Source of the DNA: an uncultured Alphaproteobacteria bacterium
GTDB taxonomy: Bacteria > Pseudomonadota > Alphaproteobacteria > RF32 > CAG-239
Assembly: GCA_944391365.1 (NCBI GenBank)
Contig: CALXTH010000100.1
Coordinates: 1-24,870 of the forward strand
Reading direction: 5' to 3'
DNA: 24,870 nucleotides
This document shows, one piece after another, positions 1-8,044 of this stretch (positions are counted from its first letter, which is position 1; the number at the start of each line of letters is the position of its first letter). The notes under the pieces were generated by a model. That model was not told where the DNA came from. It did not search any database and saw nothing but the letters and a program-made list of their open reading frames with translations. The position numbers were made by a program, and so were the translations under genes.

Positions 1-125
1 AGCTGAGTTGCTTTTTTGTTGCCGATGAGAGGAATCATTGTACTGAAAAAACGCTTTTTGTCGACGTCAGCCAGAGAAGCTGTTTCTGCTGCATTCAATT
101 TTTCTACAAATTCAGATGTTTTCAT
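1..125 (-). CDS. N-terminal part of an unknown protein (runs off the window start)
   Basis: An open frame reads leftward from an ATG at 123-125 to the window edge, giving 41 codons that begin MKTSEFVEKLNAAETAS and continue with a basic stretch (DKKRFF) and a short hydrophobic segment (STMIPLIGNKK). I do not recognise the family. No strong Shine-Dalgarno is visible in the AT-rich leader, but a good promoter lies upstream at 174-201, which supports a real gene with its own transcript. It follows rsmA on the same strand with about 90 bases between them. The fragment is too short to assign a function; the rest of the gene lies outside the window. Confidence 0.55.
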   Translation of the reverse strand, partial: MKTSEFVEKLNAAETASLADVDKKRFFSTMIPLIGNKKATQ

Positions 126-173
126 AAAAAATGATATTTAAAAATTAAACATAAAAATAGAAAATATGCAGGG

Positions 174-201
174 ATAATAGCATAGTTTTTTTATTTCGCA
201 A
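174..201 (-). promoter_or_regulatory. Predicted sigma70-type promoter with extended -10 for the partial gene at 1-125
   Basis: On the minus strand TTGCGA (196-201) and TATTAT (174-179) are separated by 16 bases, and TGC directly precedes the -10, making an extended -10 (ATGCTATTAT). Transcription would start near 168, about 43 bases before the ATG. It lies just after the rsmA stop. The assignment is by pattern only. Confidence 0.5.
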
Positions 202-217
202 GGTCTTTTTGACGGAA

Positions 218-1072
218 TTAAAGCATGTCGGCCAGAGCCAGATATTGTTCAGGGGTGAGCTGTTCTGCCCGATAGGTGTCAGGGATGTTTAGTGCGGCGA
301 GTTTTGAGGTTATTTCCGGTATTTGCTTCAGGCTTTGGCGAATCATTTTGCGTCTTTGACCAAAAGCCAGTGTGGTCAGGTGTTCAATATTTTTTATCTG
401 GCGGGCGGTTGGTTGTTTTGTCCGGGGCGTGAACAGCAGAACGCTTGACCAGATTTTTGGGGCCGGAACAAAACATTCAGGATTAAGGTCGAGCAGTTTG
501 GTCATGTGGCAGGTGAGTTGAGCCAAAACGGAAATTCGTCCGTAATCTTTGCTGTTTATTGGCGCCGTTATCCGTTCAGCGACTTCTTTTTGGAACATCA
601 GGGTCAGACTGGCAAAGCTGCTCATCTCTTTCAGCCAGCTGATCAGCAGGGGGACGGAGATGTTGTAGGGCAGATTGCTGACAATATGCCGGGGTGCGGA
701 ATCCATGCATGCAAAGTTTTGTTCAAGAGCATTGCCGTTGATGATTTCAAGTTTGTTGCCAACTTTGTTTTTGATGTCTTCCATGATGGCAATACAGCGT
801 TCGTCCATTTCAACGACGGTGAGTTTTTCCGGGTTGTGACTCAGAACGGCACGGGTCAGACCGCCGGGGCCGGGGCCGACCTCAAAAACAAAATCACCTT
901 CGTAGGAGGTCTTTTTTTGGCGCTCCAGCGATAATCTGATTATTTTTGAGGTGATGTTGGTATCCAGCAAAAAATTCTGTCCCAGGGCTTTTTTTGCCAT
1001 AAGACCGTGCGCCTCAACGGTCAGACGGAGGCCGGGCAGAGCCTGGAGTGCTTCAGCTAAGGGCAGGGGCAT
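218..1072 (-). CDS. rsmA: 16S rRNA (adenine1518-N6/adenine1519-N6)-dimethyltransferase RsmA/KsgA
   Basis: This 284-residue protein matches RsmA/KsgA, which uses S-adenosylmethionine to dimethylate two adjacent adenines in helix 45 of 16S rRNA late in small-subunit maturation. Visible motifs are GQNFL at 31-35, the SAM-binding motif EVGPGPGGLT at 64-73, the catalytic motif NLPYNI at 133-138, and FVPAPKIWSS at 201-210. The chosen ATG has an AGGA ribosome site lying in the end of surA, and the 20-odd residues before GQNFL are usual for alphaproteobacterial members. An internal Met at 25 is a less likely start. It is the last gene of the lptF-lptD-surA-rsmA block, only 5 bases after surA, so co-transcription is very likely. 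The pdxA gene often found between surA and rsmA is absent. Confidence 0.97.
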   Translation of the reverse strand: MPLPLAEALQALPGLRLTVEAHGLMAKKALGQNFLLDTNITSKIIRLSLERQKKTSYEGDFVFEVGPGPGGLTRAVLSHNPEKLTVVEMDERCIAIMEDIKNKVGNKLEIINGNALEQNFACMDSAPRHIVSNLPYNISVPLLISWLKEMSSFASLTLMFQKEVAERITAPINSKDYGRISVLAQLTCHMTKLLDLNPECFVPAPKIWSSVLLFTPRTKQPTARQIKNIEHLTTLAFGQRRKMIRQSLKQIPEITSKLAALNIPDTYRAEQLTPEQYLALADML

Positions 1073-1077
1073 TGCTT

Positions 1078-2154
1078 TTATCCTCGAAATTCTATGACTG
1101 CTTTTTGACGCAGGCTTTGGATATATTTGTTGGCAAAAGCATCTATGCGCTGGTTTTCAAGGAATTGGCGAATGTCCTGTTCGGTCGGCATGTGGGTGTT
1201 GGCGCCGGGGGTGTAAATCTGTTCAAGACGGAGAATGTAGTAGTCTTGTCCGACCTGTACCGGTGCGGAGATTTCACCGGGTTTCATTTTGTCAAGCGCG
1301 GCTTGCAGCGGTTTGGCCAGAGATTCCTTGTTTATCCAGCCGAGGCGGCCGCCGTTTGATGCCGTCGGGCTTTCGGAAAACTGGAATGCATAATATTCAA
1401 AACGCGGGTCGGACTTCAGGATTTCTTCCAGTTTGGGAAGTTTTGAAGCATTGGCCCGGCTGATGAAAATTTCGGATATCTGGTATTTGGGGGAAGAAAA
1501 GTCTTTTTTGGCGTTGGCCAGTTCTTCATCAACTTCTTTTTGAGTAAGGGCCCCGCCGGCACGGACTTTTTGGCGGATGAGACGCATCCAAGCCAGATCC
1601 GAGCGCATTTGTTCGCGGAAAGATTTTTCATTGACGCCGTATTGTTTGAGGACGCTGCTCAGTTTTCCCCGGGGAATTTTATTGGTATCTTCAAAACCGG
1701 CAACGGCATCGTCCAGTTCCTGATCCGTGACGATGATATTGTTTTTCAGGGCGTCCTGATATTTGAGTTTTTCGTCAATGGCGGAGGTCAAAACTCTTTG
1801 GTAAATTACGGCTTTGTTTTCATCATTCAGAGGAACCTGGCTGATCATGATAAACGCTTTGACCCGGTTGTCGATGTCTTCGGTCGAGATAATGTCGCCA
1901 TTGACAATGGCTACGATTTTGACGGTGCTGGAGGTCAGCGGCATCCGGCTCGGGACTCCGGATCGTTCGGCTTTTCGGATCATTTTCTGCGGGTTTTTTC
2001 TGACCGAGGCGCGGGTTTCGTTTTTTTCATTTTGAGCGGTGGACTCCTGACGATCAGAGGACAACCGGGGGTCAATGGCCGAGAAGTCAAAGCTCCAGGC
2101 CCGGTTGCAGATGCTTAATAAAATTGCTGATGACAATAAGATTATTTTTTTCAT
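1078..2154 (-). CDS. surA: SurA-like periplasmic chaperone / peptidyl-prolyl isomerase
   Basis: This 358-residue secreted protein has a clear signal peptide (MKKIILLSSAILLSICNRAWS), a low-complexity polar segment to about residue 75, a SurA N-terminal chaperone region at about 78-200 (starting KIVAIVNGDIIS), and a single parvulin-type PPIase domain at about 222-312 (GGRLGWINKESL, KPGEISAPV, YYILRLEQ). E. coli SurA has two parvulin domains; one is common in alphaproteobacteria. By family it would escort unfolded outer-membrane proteins, including LptD, through the periplasm. The gene lies 11 bases after lptD and 5 bases before rsmA. Its ribosome site is a GGGGG run ahead of the ATG. Whether the single parvulin domain is catalytically active cannot be judged from motifs alone. 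Confidence 0.9.
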   Translation of the reverse strand: MKKIILLSSAILLSICNRAWSFDFSAIDPRLSSDRQESTAQNEKNETRASVRKNPQKMIRKAERSGVPSRMPLTSSTVKIVAIVNGDIISTEDIDNRVKAFIMISQVPLNDENKAVIYQRVLTSAIDEKLKYQDALKNNIIVTDQELDDAVAGFEDTNKIPRGKLSSVLKQYGVNEKSFREQMRSDLAWMRLIRQKVRAGGALTQKEVDEELANAKKDFSSPKYQISEIFISRANASKLPKLEEILKSDPRFEYYAFQFSESPTASNGGRLGWINKESLAKPLQAALDKMKPGEISAPVQVGQDYYILRLEQIYTPGANTHMPTEQDIRQFLENQRIDAFANKYIQSLRQKAVIEFRG

Positions 2155-2165
2155 GATTTCCCCCT

Positions 2166-4463
2166 TTATTCAGACCCAAATGATCCCAGTGTTTTCAGGA
2201 CGAAAGTTGCCGTGTATTCAAGGTCTCCATCATATTCGGAGCTGATGTAATTGTAGTGACGGAGGTCGACAATAAGCTTGAAACATTCGTCTTCATAAAT
2301 AATTGAACCGCCGTATTCCAGTGAACGATCCATATTGGCGAGATCCTGGCGGTTGTAGATTTCTACCGTCCAATCCCGCGTCAGCTGCATTTGTACGGAG
2401 GTGTAAAGTTCCTGACGTTCATTGTATCCCTGCAGGATGGCGCTCGGATTGTTTTGCAGGTAAATATAGGAGATGTATGCCCGGAGCATTTGAGGGCCGA
2501 TGCCGGCGGTCAATTCGCTGTAGGTCAGTTCAAGGTTATCTTTATCCAGTGCAAAACGATAGTTTAAATCAAGGTATTCATTCGGTGTTGCGTTAATGCG
2601 GCCGACATAATCGCTGAAATAGCTGTCGGAGTTTGAATCCAGATTGCGGTCGAAACTTTCATTCTTTTTGAAAAAATAACTCTGGGCGATGAAAGCCGAT
2701 GAGCGTCCCATAATATCTCCATAGGAGCTCCAGTTGATGCCGTAACTGATGCGGCTGCCGGTATCGTTGCGGTCATATCCGGCGTAGCGGTCGAGGCTCA
2801 GGACGTTTGTATCGTCAAACTCAATATCCTGGCTGTCTTCATTGGGGATTTTGTCTTCTTTGTTTCCTCCGTTGGGGGCGGCGACGGCAACAATTACCGG
2901 TTCAATGATATGGCGGGAGGTGTCGGTTGCTTTGATGAACGGCATGCGCCATTCCAATCCCACCTGCGGAAAGACACGTCCGACGGTACCGCTGAAGTTT
3001 TCGTTGTTGGGGTTGAGGTAGTTGTCAACATAATACAGGTCTGATTTGACCGAAGCGGTCAATTTGTATTTTTCTCCGTAGGGACTGGTGTAGGGGAGGT
3101 TCCAGGAGTTTATCATGGTCAGGCGCTGGGAGCTGCTTTCATCATCGCGGAGGACGGAGGCAAAGTCAAAGGTTGTTTTGCTGTAAGCTCCGTAGCGGTT
3201 GGGATCGCTGATGTTTTCATAAGTCATCAAAGGCAGGATAACCGGCTTTTCTTCGTTTATCGGCAGGTCAAGGTAGGTGACAAGTTTGTAGTAATAGGCG
3301 GAAATGTTGGCATAGTTGCGGTTGTCGAATCCCTGCAGGCTGGCGCGGGAAGTCAGCCAGGTGTTGTCTTTTTGCGGCAGGGAGATGTCTTTCAGGTAAT
3401 AACGGTCGGAGACGTAGTTGATGTCTGTGTCGGCGACCCAGTAGTCATTGAGTTCGTACCGGCCGGTCAGAAACAGGTTGCCGCGGTTGCGTTTTTCTCC
3501 GAATTCGTTTTCTTCTTCATAACTCAGGCGTTCTTCGGCGTTAATAAAGGTACCGCTTCCGGAAATGAAGCCTTTTTCTCCGTATTTGTTGAAGCTTCCG
3601 CCCCACAGAATGCCGCGGTCGGCCGTGATGCTCGGAGAGAAAGTAATGTCCTGATGGTCATCAATTGCCCAGAAATAACGCGGAGTGAATGTCTGGCCGA
3701 GATAGCTGGTGCTGCCCAGACTCGGAAACAGAAAACCGGAACGTCTTTTGACTGAGGGATCAGGATGTGAAAAATACGGTGTATACAGAACGGGAATCCC
3801 TTTGAGTTCAAGGTACGCATTGTTGTAGATGATGTTTTTTTCTTCAGCATCATGTCGGACTTTTTCAGCTTTAAGCTGCCAGAGAGGGTCTTCACCGGAA
3901 CAGACATTACATGGCGAATAAACGGCTTTTTCCATGACTTTGTTGTCTTTTTCCAGTCGACGGAAACGCTTGGCCGAAACTCTGGTTTCATCTTTCATGA
4001 CAACTTTGACGTTGTCCATTGTGCCCTGAGACATTTTGTCGGTCAGTTCAACATAGTCAGAAAAAACAACGTTGCCGTCTTCTTCAACCAGGATAACATT
4101 GCCGATGGCGGTGACAACATCGTCGCGCTGGTTGTAAACAACTTTATCGGCGATGACGGTCATGTTGTCGCGCATGATATTGACATTACCGATGGCGGTA
4201 ATGGTTTCAAGCTGGTCGTTGTTTATCATTTCATCGGCACTGAAGTAAGTGTCCGTTGTTTCTTTTTTCGGAGTTTTTTCCGCAGAGGGGACGGCGTCAA
4301 TGAAATTTAACGGTTGGATTTCGGCTTTGGGAATGGTTTGAGAATCGTCATGCGGATTGATTTGTCCGGCGATGTATTCTTTCGCCGGCGAAGGAATCGC
4401 GAAACCGCACAGCAAAAACAGGGAGAGCAGGGGCAACAGACCGAAACGACGTTTATTCTTCAT
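2166..4463 (-). CDS. lptD: LPS-assembly outer membrane protein LptD
   Basis: This 765-residue protein is LptD (Imp/OstA), the outer-membrane beta-barrel that, with LptE, inserts lipopolysaccharide into the outer leaflet. It has a signal peptide (residues 1 to about 27), an N-terminal OstA/beta-jellyroll domain at about 72-210 with repeated strands such as TAIGNVNIMRDN and TAIGNVILVEEDG, and a long C-terminal barrel rich in alternating aromatic strands. The mature protein has only three cysteines, C185 and C188 in SPCNVC and C727 in DECF, where E. coli LptD has four forming two disulfides. The start codon lies inside the end of lptF (11-base overlap) with a GGAG site upstream in the lptF coding region, so translation is probably coupled. 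surA follows 11 bases later. No lptE candidate is seen in the window. Confidence 0.95.
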   Translation of the reverse strand: MKNKRRFGLLPLLSLFLLCGFAIPSPAKEYIAGQINPHDDSQTIPKAEIQPLNFIDAVPSAEKTPKKETTDTYFSADEMINNDQLETITAIGNVNIMRDNMTVIADKVVYNQRDDVVTAIGNVILVEEDGNVVFSDYVELTDKMSQGTMDNVKVVMKDETRVSAKRFRRLEKDNKVMEKAVYSPCNVCSGEDPLWQLKAEKVRHDAEEKNIIYNNAYLELKGIPVLYTPYFSHPDPSVKRRSGFLFPSLGSTSYLGQTFTPRYFWAIDDHQDITFSPSITADRGILWGGSFNKYGEKGFISGSGTFINAEERLSYEEENEFGEKRNRGNLFLTGRYELNDYWVADTDINYVSDRYYLKDISLPQKDNTWLTSRASLQGFDNRNYANISAYYYKLVTYLDLPINEEKPVILPLMTYENISDPNRYGAYSKTTFDFASVLRDDESSSQRLTMINSWNLPYTSPYGEKYKLTASVKSDLYYVDNYLNPNNENFSGTVGRVFPQVGLEWRMPFIKATDTSRHIIEPVIVAVAAPNGGNKEDKIPNEDSQDIEFDDTNVLSLDRYAGYDRNDTGSRISYGINWSSYGDIMGRSSAFIAQSYFFKKNESFDRNLDSNSDSYFSDYVGRINATPNEYLDLNYRFALDKDNLELTYSELTAGIGPQMLRAYISYIYLQNNPSAILQGYNERQELYTSVQMQLTRDWTVEIYNRQDLANMDRSLEYGGSIIYEDECFKLIVDLRHYNYISSEYDGDLEYTATFVLKTLGSFGSE

Positions 4464-5586
4464 AAAGCCGTTCTCCGGGAGTGTTTTTGCGTTTATTGCC
4501 GGCTGCCGGATTGTAGAACAGCAGCAAGTAGATACAGACCAAAAACGGAATAATCAGGTTGGTATAAAGTGTAAAAATCAAGCTGATGTTTTTGGCGCTC
4601 AGATTTTCAAAGGTCAGCTGAAGCGCCTGGACGCAAACCATGGCCGTGATTGAGACGGAGATGATTTTTGTCTGGCCGCGGCGGTTGAAGTTGCCGACAA
4701 TCAGGCCGACGCAGCCGATTAAAGCGAAAATCAGATTATAAAACGGATTGAGCAAACGTTTGTTGCCCTCGACGACATAACGGTTGGCCTGGGCCTCTGT
4801 CAGGGATTTATCATCTTTGGCATTCAGAAGTTCAATCAGGCTTTTTTCCCGGACGCCTTCGTCTTTGGCCAGCTGAGGCTGGTCGGAGCCGAGGTCGATG
4901 GAATAACGCTCAAAAGAGAGAGACGAGAAACGGCGGCTTTCTTTACTAACTTCCTGACGGACGCCTTTGACCAGAATAATCCGTGGTCCTTTGTCCGTAT
5001 AGATGACGCGGCCTTTTTCTGCCGTCAGGGTGATTTTGTTTTCGGGTGAGCGCTCATCGTTTAAGAGCAGGTCGCTCATGGAGCCGTCTTTTTCGTGGGT
5101 GGTGATGAAAACAGTCAGCCCGGGCTGGACCTCAGTGAACTGGCCTTCCCGGAACATCAGGTGTGAGACATCGTTTTTTACTTTCCATTCCAGTTCAGCA
5201 AAAGCGGCTTCGGCCTGCGGGATGCCCCAGATGTTGATATACAGGTTGAAAATTGTCATCAAAATTCCGAAATAGAAAACGGGAATCGCGTTTTTCAGCG
5301 GGCTGATGCCGGCTGCTTTCATGACTACAAGTTCCCGGTCGGTCAGCATTCGGTTGTAGACGAACAATGTGGCGGCAAACATGGCTATCGGAGAGAGCAG
5401 AGAAAACAGCCGCGGCATTAGCAGTGAGGTCATGGTGACAAACAAACCGACGGGCAAGCCTTTGTTGGTGACGAGTTCTACAAAACGCAAAGACTGAGTG
5501 AGCCATAAAATCGCCAACAGCGAAAATGTGACCAAGGTAAATCCGACAAAAATCTGTTTGGATATGTATAAATTCAGTTTTTTCAT
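4453..5586 (-). CDS. lptF: LPS export ABC transporter permease LptF
   Basis: This 377-residue inner-membrane protein belongs to the YjgP/YjgQ permease family. It has N-terminal membrane segments (about 11-30, 48-76 and 98-118), a periplasmic beta-jellyroll region, and three C-terminal membrane segments (about 283-297, 306-322, 332-358). The cytoplasmic coupling-helix signature DRELVVMKAAGIS is at 83-95. With LptG and the LptB ATPase it extracts lipopolysaccharide from the inner membrane. I call it LptF rather than LptG from its place before lptD and because the other family member in the window resembles LptG more. It starts the operon; no strong Shine-Dalgarno precedes the ATG. The usual partner lptG is not adjacent but lies on the other strand at 14154. 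Confidence 0.9.
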   Translation of the reverse strand: MKKLNLYISKQIFVGFTLVTFSLLAILWLTQSLRFVELVTNKGLPVGLFVTMTSLLMPRLFSLLSPIAMFAATLFVYNRMLTDRELVVMKAAGISPLKNAIPVFYFGILMTIFNLYINIWGIPQAEAAFAELEWKVKNDVSHLMFREGQFTEVQPGLTVFITTHEKDGSMSDLLLNDERSPENKITLTAEKGRVIYTDKGPRIILVKGVRQEVSKESRRFSSLSFERYSIDLGSDQPQLAKDEGVREKSLIELLNAKDDKSLTEAQANRYVVEGNKRLLNPFYNLIFALIGCVGLIVGNFNRRGQTKIISVSITAMVCVQALQLTFENLSAKNISLIFTLYTNLIIPFLVCIYLLLFYNPAAGNKRKNTPGERLYEE

Positions 5587-5653
5587 GTTGCGGCAGTGTA
5601 GCTCTAATATCTTAGCAAAAGGCTAACAGCTTATTTTTTTCTCCTTTTCCGGG

Positions 5654-5682
5654 TTGTTTTCGTGTCAGATTTATGGTATTTT
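5654..5682 (+). promoter_or_regulatory. Predicted promoter upstream of the 52-aa basic ORF
   Basis: TTGTTT (5654-5659) and TATTTT (5677-5682) are separated by 17 bases, with TGG directly before the -10 (ATGGTATTTT), an extended -10. Transcription from near 5690 would give a leader of about 115 bases before the small ORF at 5805. It sits in the region divergent from lptF. Confidence 0.45.
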
Positions 5683-5804
5683 AATCTTATGAATTTGTAG
5701 GGGAATTTCAGGGAAAAGTCAACAAAAGATATCTGTTTTGCCGATAATAAGGATAAGTTGGCAGAATTGGAAAAAGGGAATCGGAAAAAGAAGGAAAAAA
5801 GTTT

Positions 5805-5963
5805 ATGAAGAATCGAGAAAACAGAAATGATTATCTGGCCAGGAAGGCAAAATTGTTCAGGACGTATCGTAAGTTGATGAAGCTTGGCTGGCGGAAGAGG
5901 AAAAAAGTGTTGGAAAGAGCACGGCGAATCCGTCAACTGAGGGAGGCCGGTTTGTCCCGGTAA
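5805..5963 (+). CDS. Small, highly basic protein of unknown function (52 aa)
   Basis: An ATG at 5805 opens a 52-codon frame ending at TAA 5961-5963. It has a Shine-Dalgarno-like AAGGA at 5791-5795 and its own predicted promoter and downstream terminator, so it looks like a complete monocistronic unit. The product starts MKNRENRNDYLARKAK and has 13 Arg and 8 Lys against only 4 acidic residues. Most of it should be helical (YRKLMKLGWRKRKK, then ERARRIRQLREAG). This suggests binding to RNA, DNA or an acidic partner such as the ribosome, but I recognise no family; it does not match bS21. The overlapping minus-strand frame (5631-5936) lacks such signals. Confidence is limited because short basic frames can occur by chance. 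Confidence 0.5.
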   Translation: MKNRENRNDYLARKAKLFRTYRKLMKLGWRKRKKVLERARRIRQLREAGLSR

Positions 5964-6027
5964 TGGGCAGCAGAGGAAAGTTGGGGAGTATCCGGCTTGA
6001 ATGTTTTTTTGATAATTTATCGTTAAT

Positions 6028-6060
6028 AAAAAAGCGGAGATGATTTTCTCCGCTTTTTTA
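6028..6060. terminator. Bidirectional intrinsic terminator between the small ORF and fabG
   Basis: A perfect 13-bp stem (6028-6040 with 6047-6059; core GCGGAGA/TCTCCGC) encloses a 6-base loop and is flanked by A and T runs on both sides. It therefore has a U tract on either transcript. It would end both the rightward small-ORF transcript and the leftward fabD-fabG transcript, which stops at 6079. Confidence 0.88.
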
Positions 6061-6078
6061 TTATTAATCCGTTATGGA

Positions 6079-6816
6079 TCAGATCATTGCCATGCCGCCA
6101 TTGATGTTAATGGTCTGGCCGGTGATGTATTGGGCTTCATCGCTGGCCAAAAAGGCTACGACGTTGGCAATATCCTGTGCTTCGCCGAGTTTTCCGGCCG
6201 GGATACGCGCCATTAGTTTGGCCTTGACATCATCAGTCAGGACGTCGGTCATCGGGGTTCTGATGAAACCCGGCGCAATGGAGTTGACCGTGACGCCGCG
6301 GGAGGCGACTTCCTGGGCGAGGCTCTTGTTCATGGCAATCATACCGCCTTTGGATGCGGCGTAGTTGGCCTGGCCGGCGTTGCCCATGACTCCGACAACG
6401 GAGGCAATACCGATAATGCGGCCGAAACGACGTTTCATCATGCCGCGGACGGCGGCGCGTGCCAACTTGAAGCCGGCTGTCAGGTTGACGTCAAGAACCA
6501 GCTGCCACTCCTCATCAGACATCCGGATGAAAATATTGTCGCGGGTGAGGCCGGCATTGTTGACCAGAATGTCTATCCGGCCGAGTTTGGCTTCAACATT
6601 GTCAACCAGAGACTTAACCGCTTCGGCGTCGGTCAGGTTGGCGGTAAAGACTTCTACCCGGTCACCGAGTTCGGCCTTGAGTTTCTCCATGGGTTCAGCG
6701 CGCATGTCTGTCAACGCCAGTGTGGCGCCCTGGGCATGCAATGTGCGGGCGATTTTGTCACCAAGACCGCCGGCCGCACCGGTAATAAGAGCTACTTTTC
6801 CATCTAATCTAAACAT
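6079..6816 (-). CDS. fabG: 3-oxoacyl-[acyl-carrier-protein] reductase FabG
   Basis: This 245-residue classical short-chain dehydrogenase matches FabG, the NADPH-dependent reductase of 3-oxoacyl-ACP in type II fatty acid synthesis. The cofactor motif TGAAGGLG is at 12-19, NNAG at 86-89, and the catalytic residues N111, S139, Y152 and K156 are all in place. The C-terminus ITGQTININGGMAM is typical of the family. An AAGGA site precedes the ATG. It follows fabD by 29 bases, so the two form an operon. The usual next genes, acpP and fabF, are missing here, because a strong terminator follows directly. Confidence 0.96.
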   Translation of the reverse strand: MFRLDGKVALITGAAGGLGDKIARTLHAQGATLALTDMRAEPMEKLKAELGDRVEVFTANLTDAEAVKSLVDNVEAKLGRIDILVNNAGLTRDNIFIRMSDEEWQLVLDVNLTAGFKLARAAVRGMMKRRFGRIIGIASVVGVMGNAGQANYAASKGGMIAMNKSLAQEVASRGVTVNSIAPGFIRTPMTDVLTDDVKAKLMARIPAGKLGEAQDIANVVAFLASDEAQYITGQTININGGMAMI

Positions 6817-6845
6817 GATTTATATTCCTTAAGCTATTAAACAAA

Positions 6846-7790
6846 TTATAAATTTTTTGCAAGTTCTTCAATTTCGGCAACAGAACCGACCGCACTGGCG
6901 TGAATATCGGGCTGGCTGCGTTTGATGATGTTGGTGAGAACTTTTCCGGCGCCGAGTTCTACGACATCGGTAACGCCTTCATCATGCATGTACATGACAC
7001 TTTCGCGCCAGCGGACGCTGCCGGTTACCTGTTTTATCAAGTTTTTGATGATTTCCTGATTGTCGGTGATTGCATGAGCCAAGACATTGGCAATCAGCGG
7101 AATTTGTGCCGGTTGGGATTCAACCTCATTCAGGGCTTTGTCCATGATTTCGGCCGCGGGCTGCATTAACGGACTGTGGAATGGTGCGCTGACCGGAAGT
7201 TTGACGCAGCGTCTGGCTCCGAATTCGGAGGCAATTTCCACCGCTTTTTCAATGGCGGCCATGTGTCCGGACAAAACAACCTGTCCATCAGAATTGTCAT
7301 TGGCGGCAACACAGACAGAGCCGTCTTCACAACAGGCTTCAACCAAAGCTCCGACATCTTTAAACGAAACGCCGAGAACTGCAGCCATGCCGCCCACACC
7401 AGCCGGAACGGCTTCCTGCATGGCATTGCCGCGAATGCGCAGCAAGCGGGCGGTGTCCGACAAAGAAAATACTCCGGCGGCACAGGCGGCGGAGTATTCT
7501 CCCAGAGAATGGCCGGCAACAAAGGCCGCTTTGTCTTTGAGCTTAATGCCGAAGTCTTTTTCCAAGACACGGACGACAGCCATGGAATAAGCCATCAGTG
7601 CCGGCTGGGTGTTGGCTGTCAATGTCAGCTCACTTTCGGGGCCTTCAACCATGATTTTGAACAAGTCCTGAGACAGTGCCTCGTTTACTTCCTGAAATAC
7701 ATCTTTGGCAGATTTGAAATTTTCTGCCAGTTCTTTTCCCATGCCGACGAACTGTGAGCCCTGGCCGGGAAATACAAAAGCATATTTCAT
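6846..7790 (-). CDS. fabD: Malonyl-CoA:ACP transacylase FabD
   Basis: This 314-residue protein is FabD, which moves malonyl groups from CoA to acyl carrier protein to supply fatty acid elongation in the cytosol. It shows the N-terminal GQGSQ motif at 9-13, the nucleophile elbow GHSLGE at 93-98 with catalytic Ser95, Arg120 in the RG motif after LRI, and the partner His205 in PVSAPFHSPLM. The length is normal. An AGGA site lies 7 bases before the ATG. It is first in a two-gene operon with fabG and is divergent from ftsK across about 250 bases. A TTGACT box lies in the minus-strand leader, but I could not pair it with a convincing -10. Confidence 0.97.
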   Translation of the reverse strand: MKYAFVFPGQGSQFVGMGKELAENFKSAKDVFQEVNEALSQDLFKIMVEGPESELTLTANTQPALMAYSMAVVRVLEKDFGIKLKDKAAFVAGHSLGEYSAACAAGVFSLSDTARLLRIRGNAMQEAVPAGVGGMAAVLGVSFKDVGALVEACCEDGSVCVAANDNSDGQVVLSGHMAAIEKAVEIASEFGARRCVKLPVSAPFHSPLMQPAAEIMDKALNEVESQPAQIPLIANVLAHAITDNQEIIKNLIKQVTGSVRWRESVMYMHDEGVTDVVELGAGKVLTNIIKRSQPDIHASAVGSVAEIEELAKNL

Positions 7791-7923
7791 CTAAATATCC
7801 TATTTTGTTTAAACATCGTGTTCAGCTTGAGTTATCTTGCGGCAAAAGTCAAGTTTTAAAACCGTTTTAGTCAGAATCCGAGCGTGTTTTTTTGACTTTA
7901 TTTTTGACTTCTTTTGATTTTTT

Positions 7924-7951
7924 TTGCCGTTTTGTGATTTTTCGTTAAGAT
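7924..7951 (+). promoter_or_regulatory. Weak candidate promoter for ftsK in the fabD-ftsK divergent region
   Basis: TTGCCG (7924-7929) and TAAGAT (7946-7951) are 16 bases apart, about 95 bases before the ftsK ATG. Just upstream is a T-rich tract with three TTGAYTT copies (7892, 7904, 7914). The match is modest; other placements in this AT-rich region are possible. Confidence 0.25.
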
Positions 7952-8044
7952 AAAATTGAGGTTTCAGGTGTATATTCAGAATAAATTTTGTTTGACCGGT
8001 CTTGTCGGCCGGCCTCTTTTCGGCGTGATTATAAGGTTGGAAAA

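Noticed and set aside
5631..5936. Minus-strand open frame of 101 codons upstream of lptF
   Set aside because: Composition is Phe/Pro/Ser-rich and unlike a real protein here, no ribosome site is visible, and it overlaps the better supported plus-strand 52-aa frame and promoters.
7988..8044. Upstream TTG start for ftsK adding 19 residues
   Set aside because: The added residues are not like FtsK N-termini, and the ATG at 8045 with AAGG upstream begins the usual basic leader before membrane helix 1.
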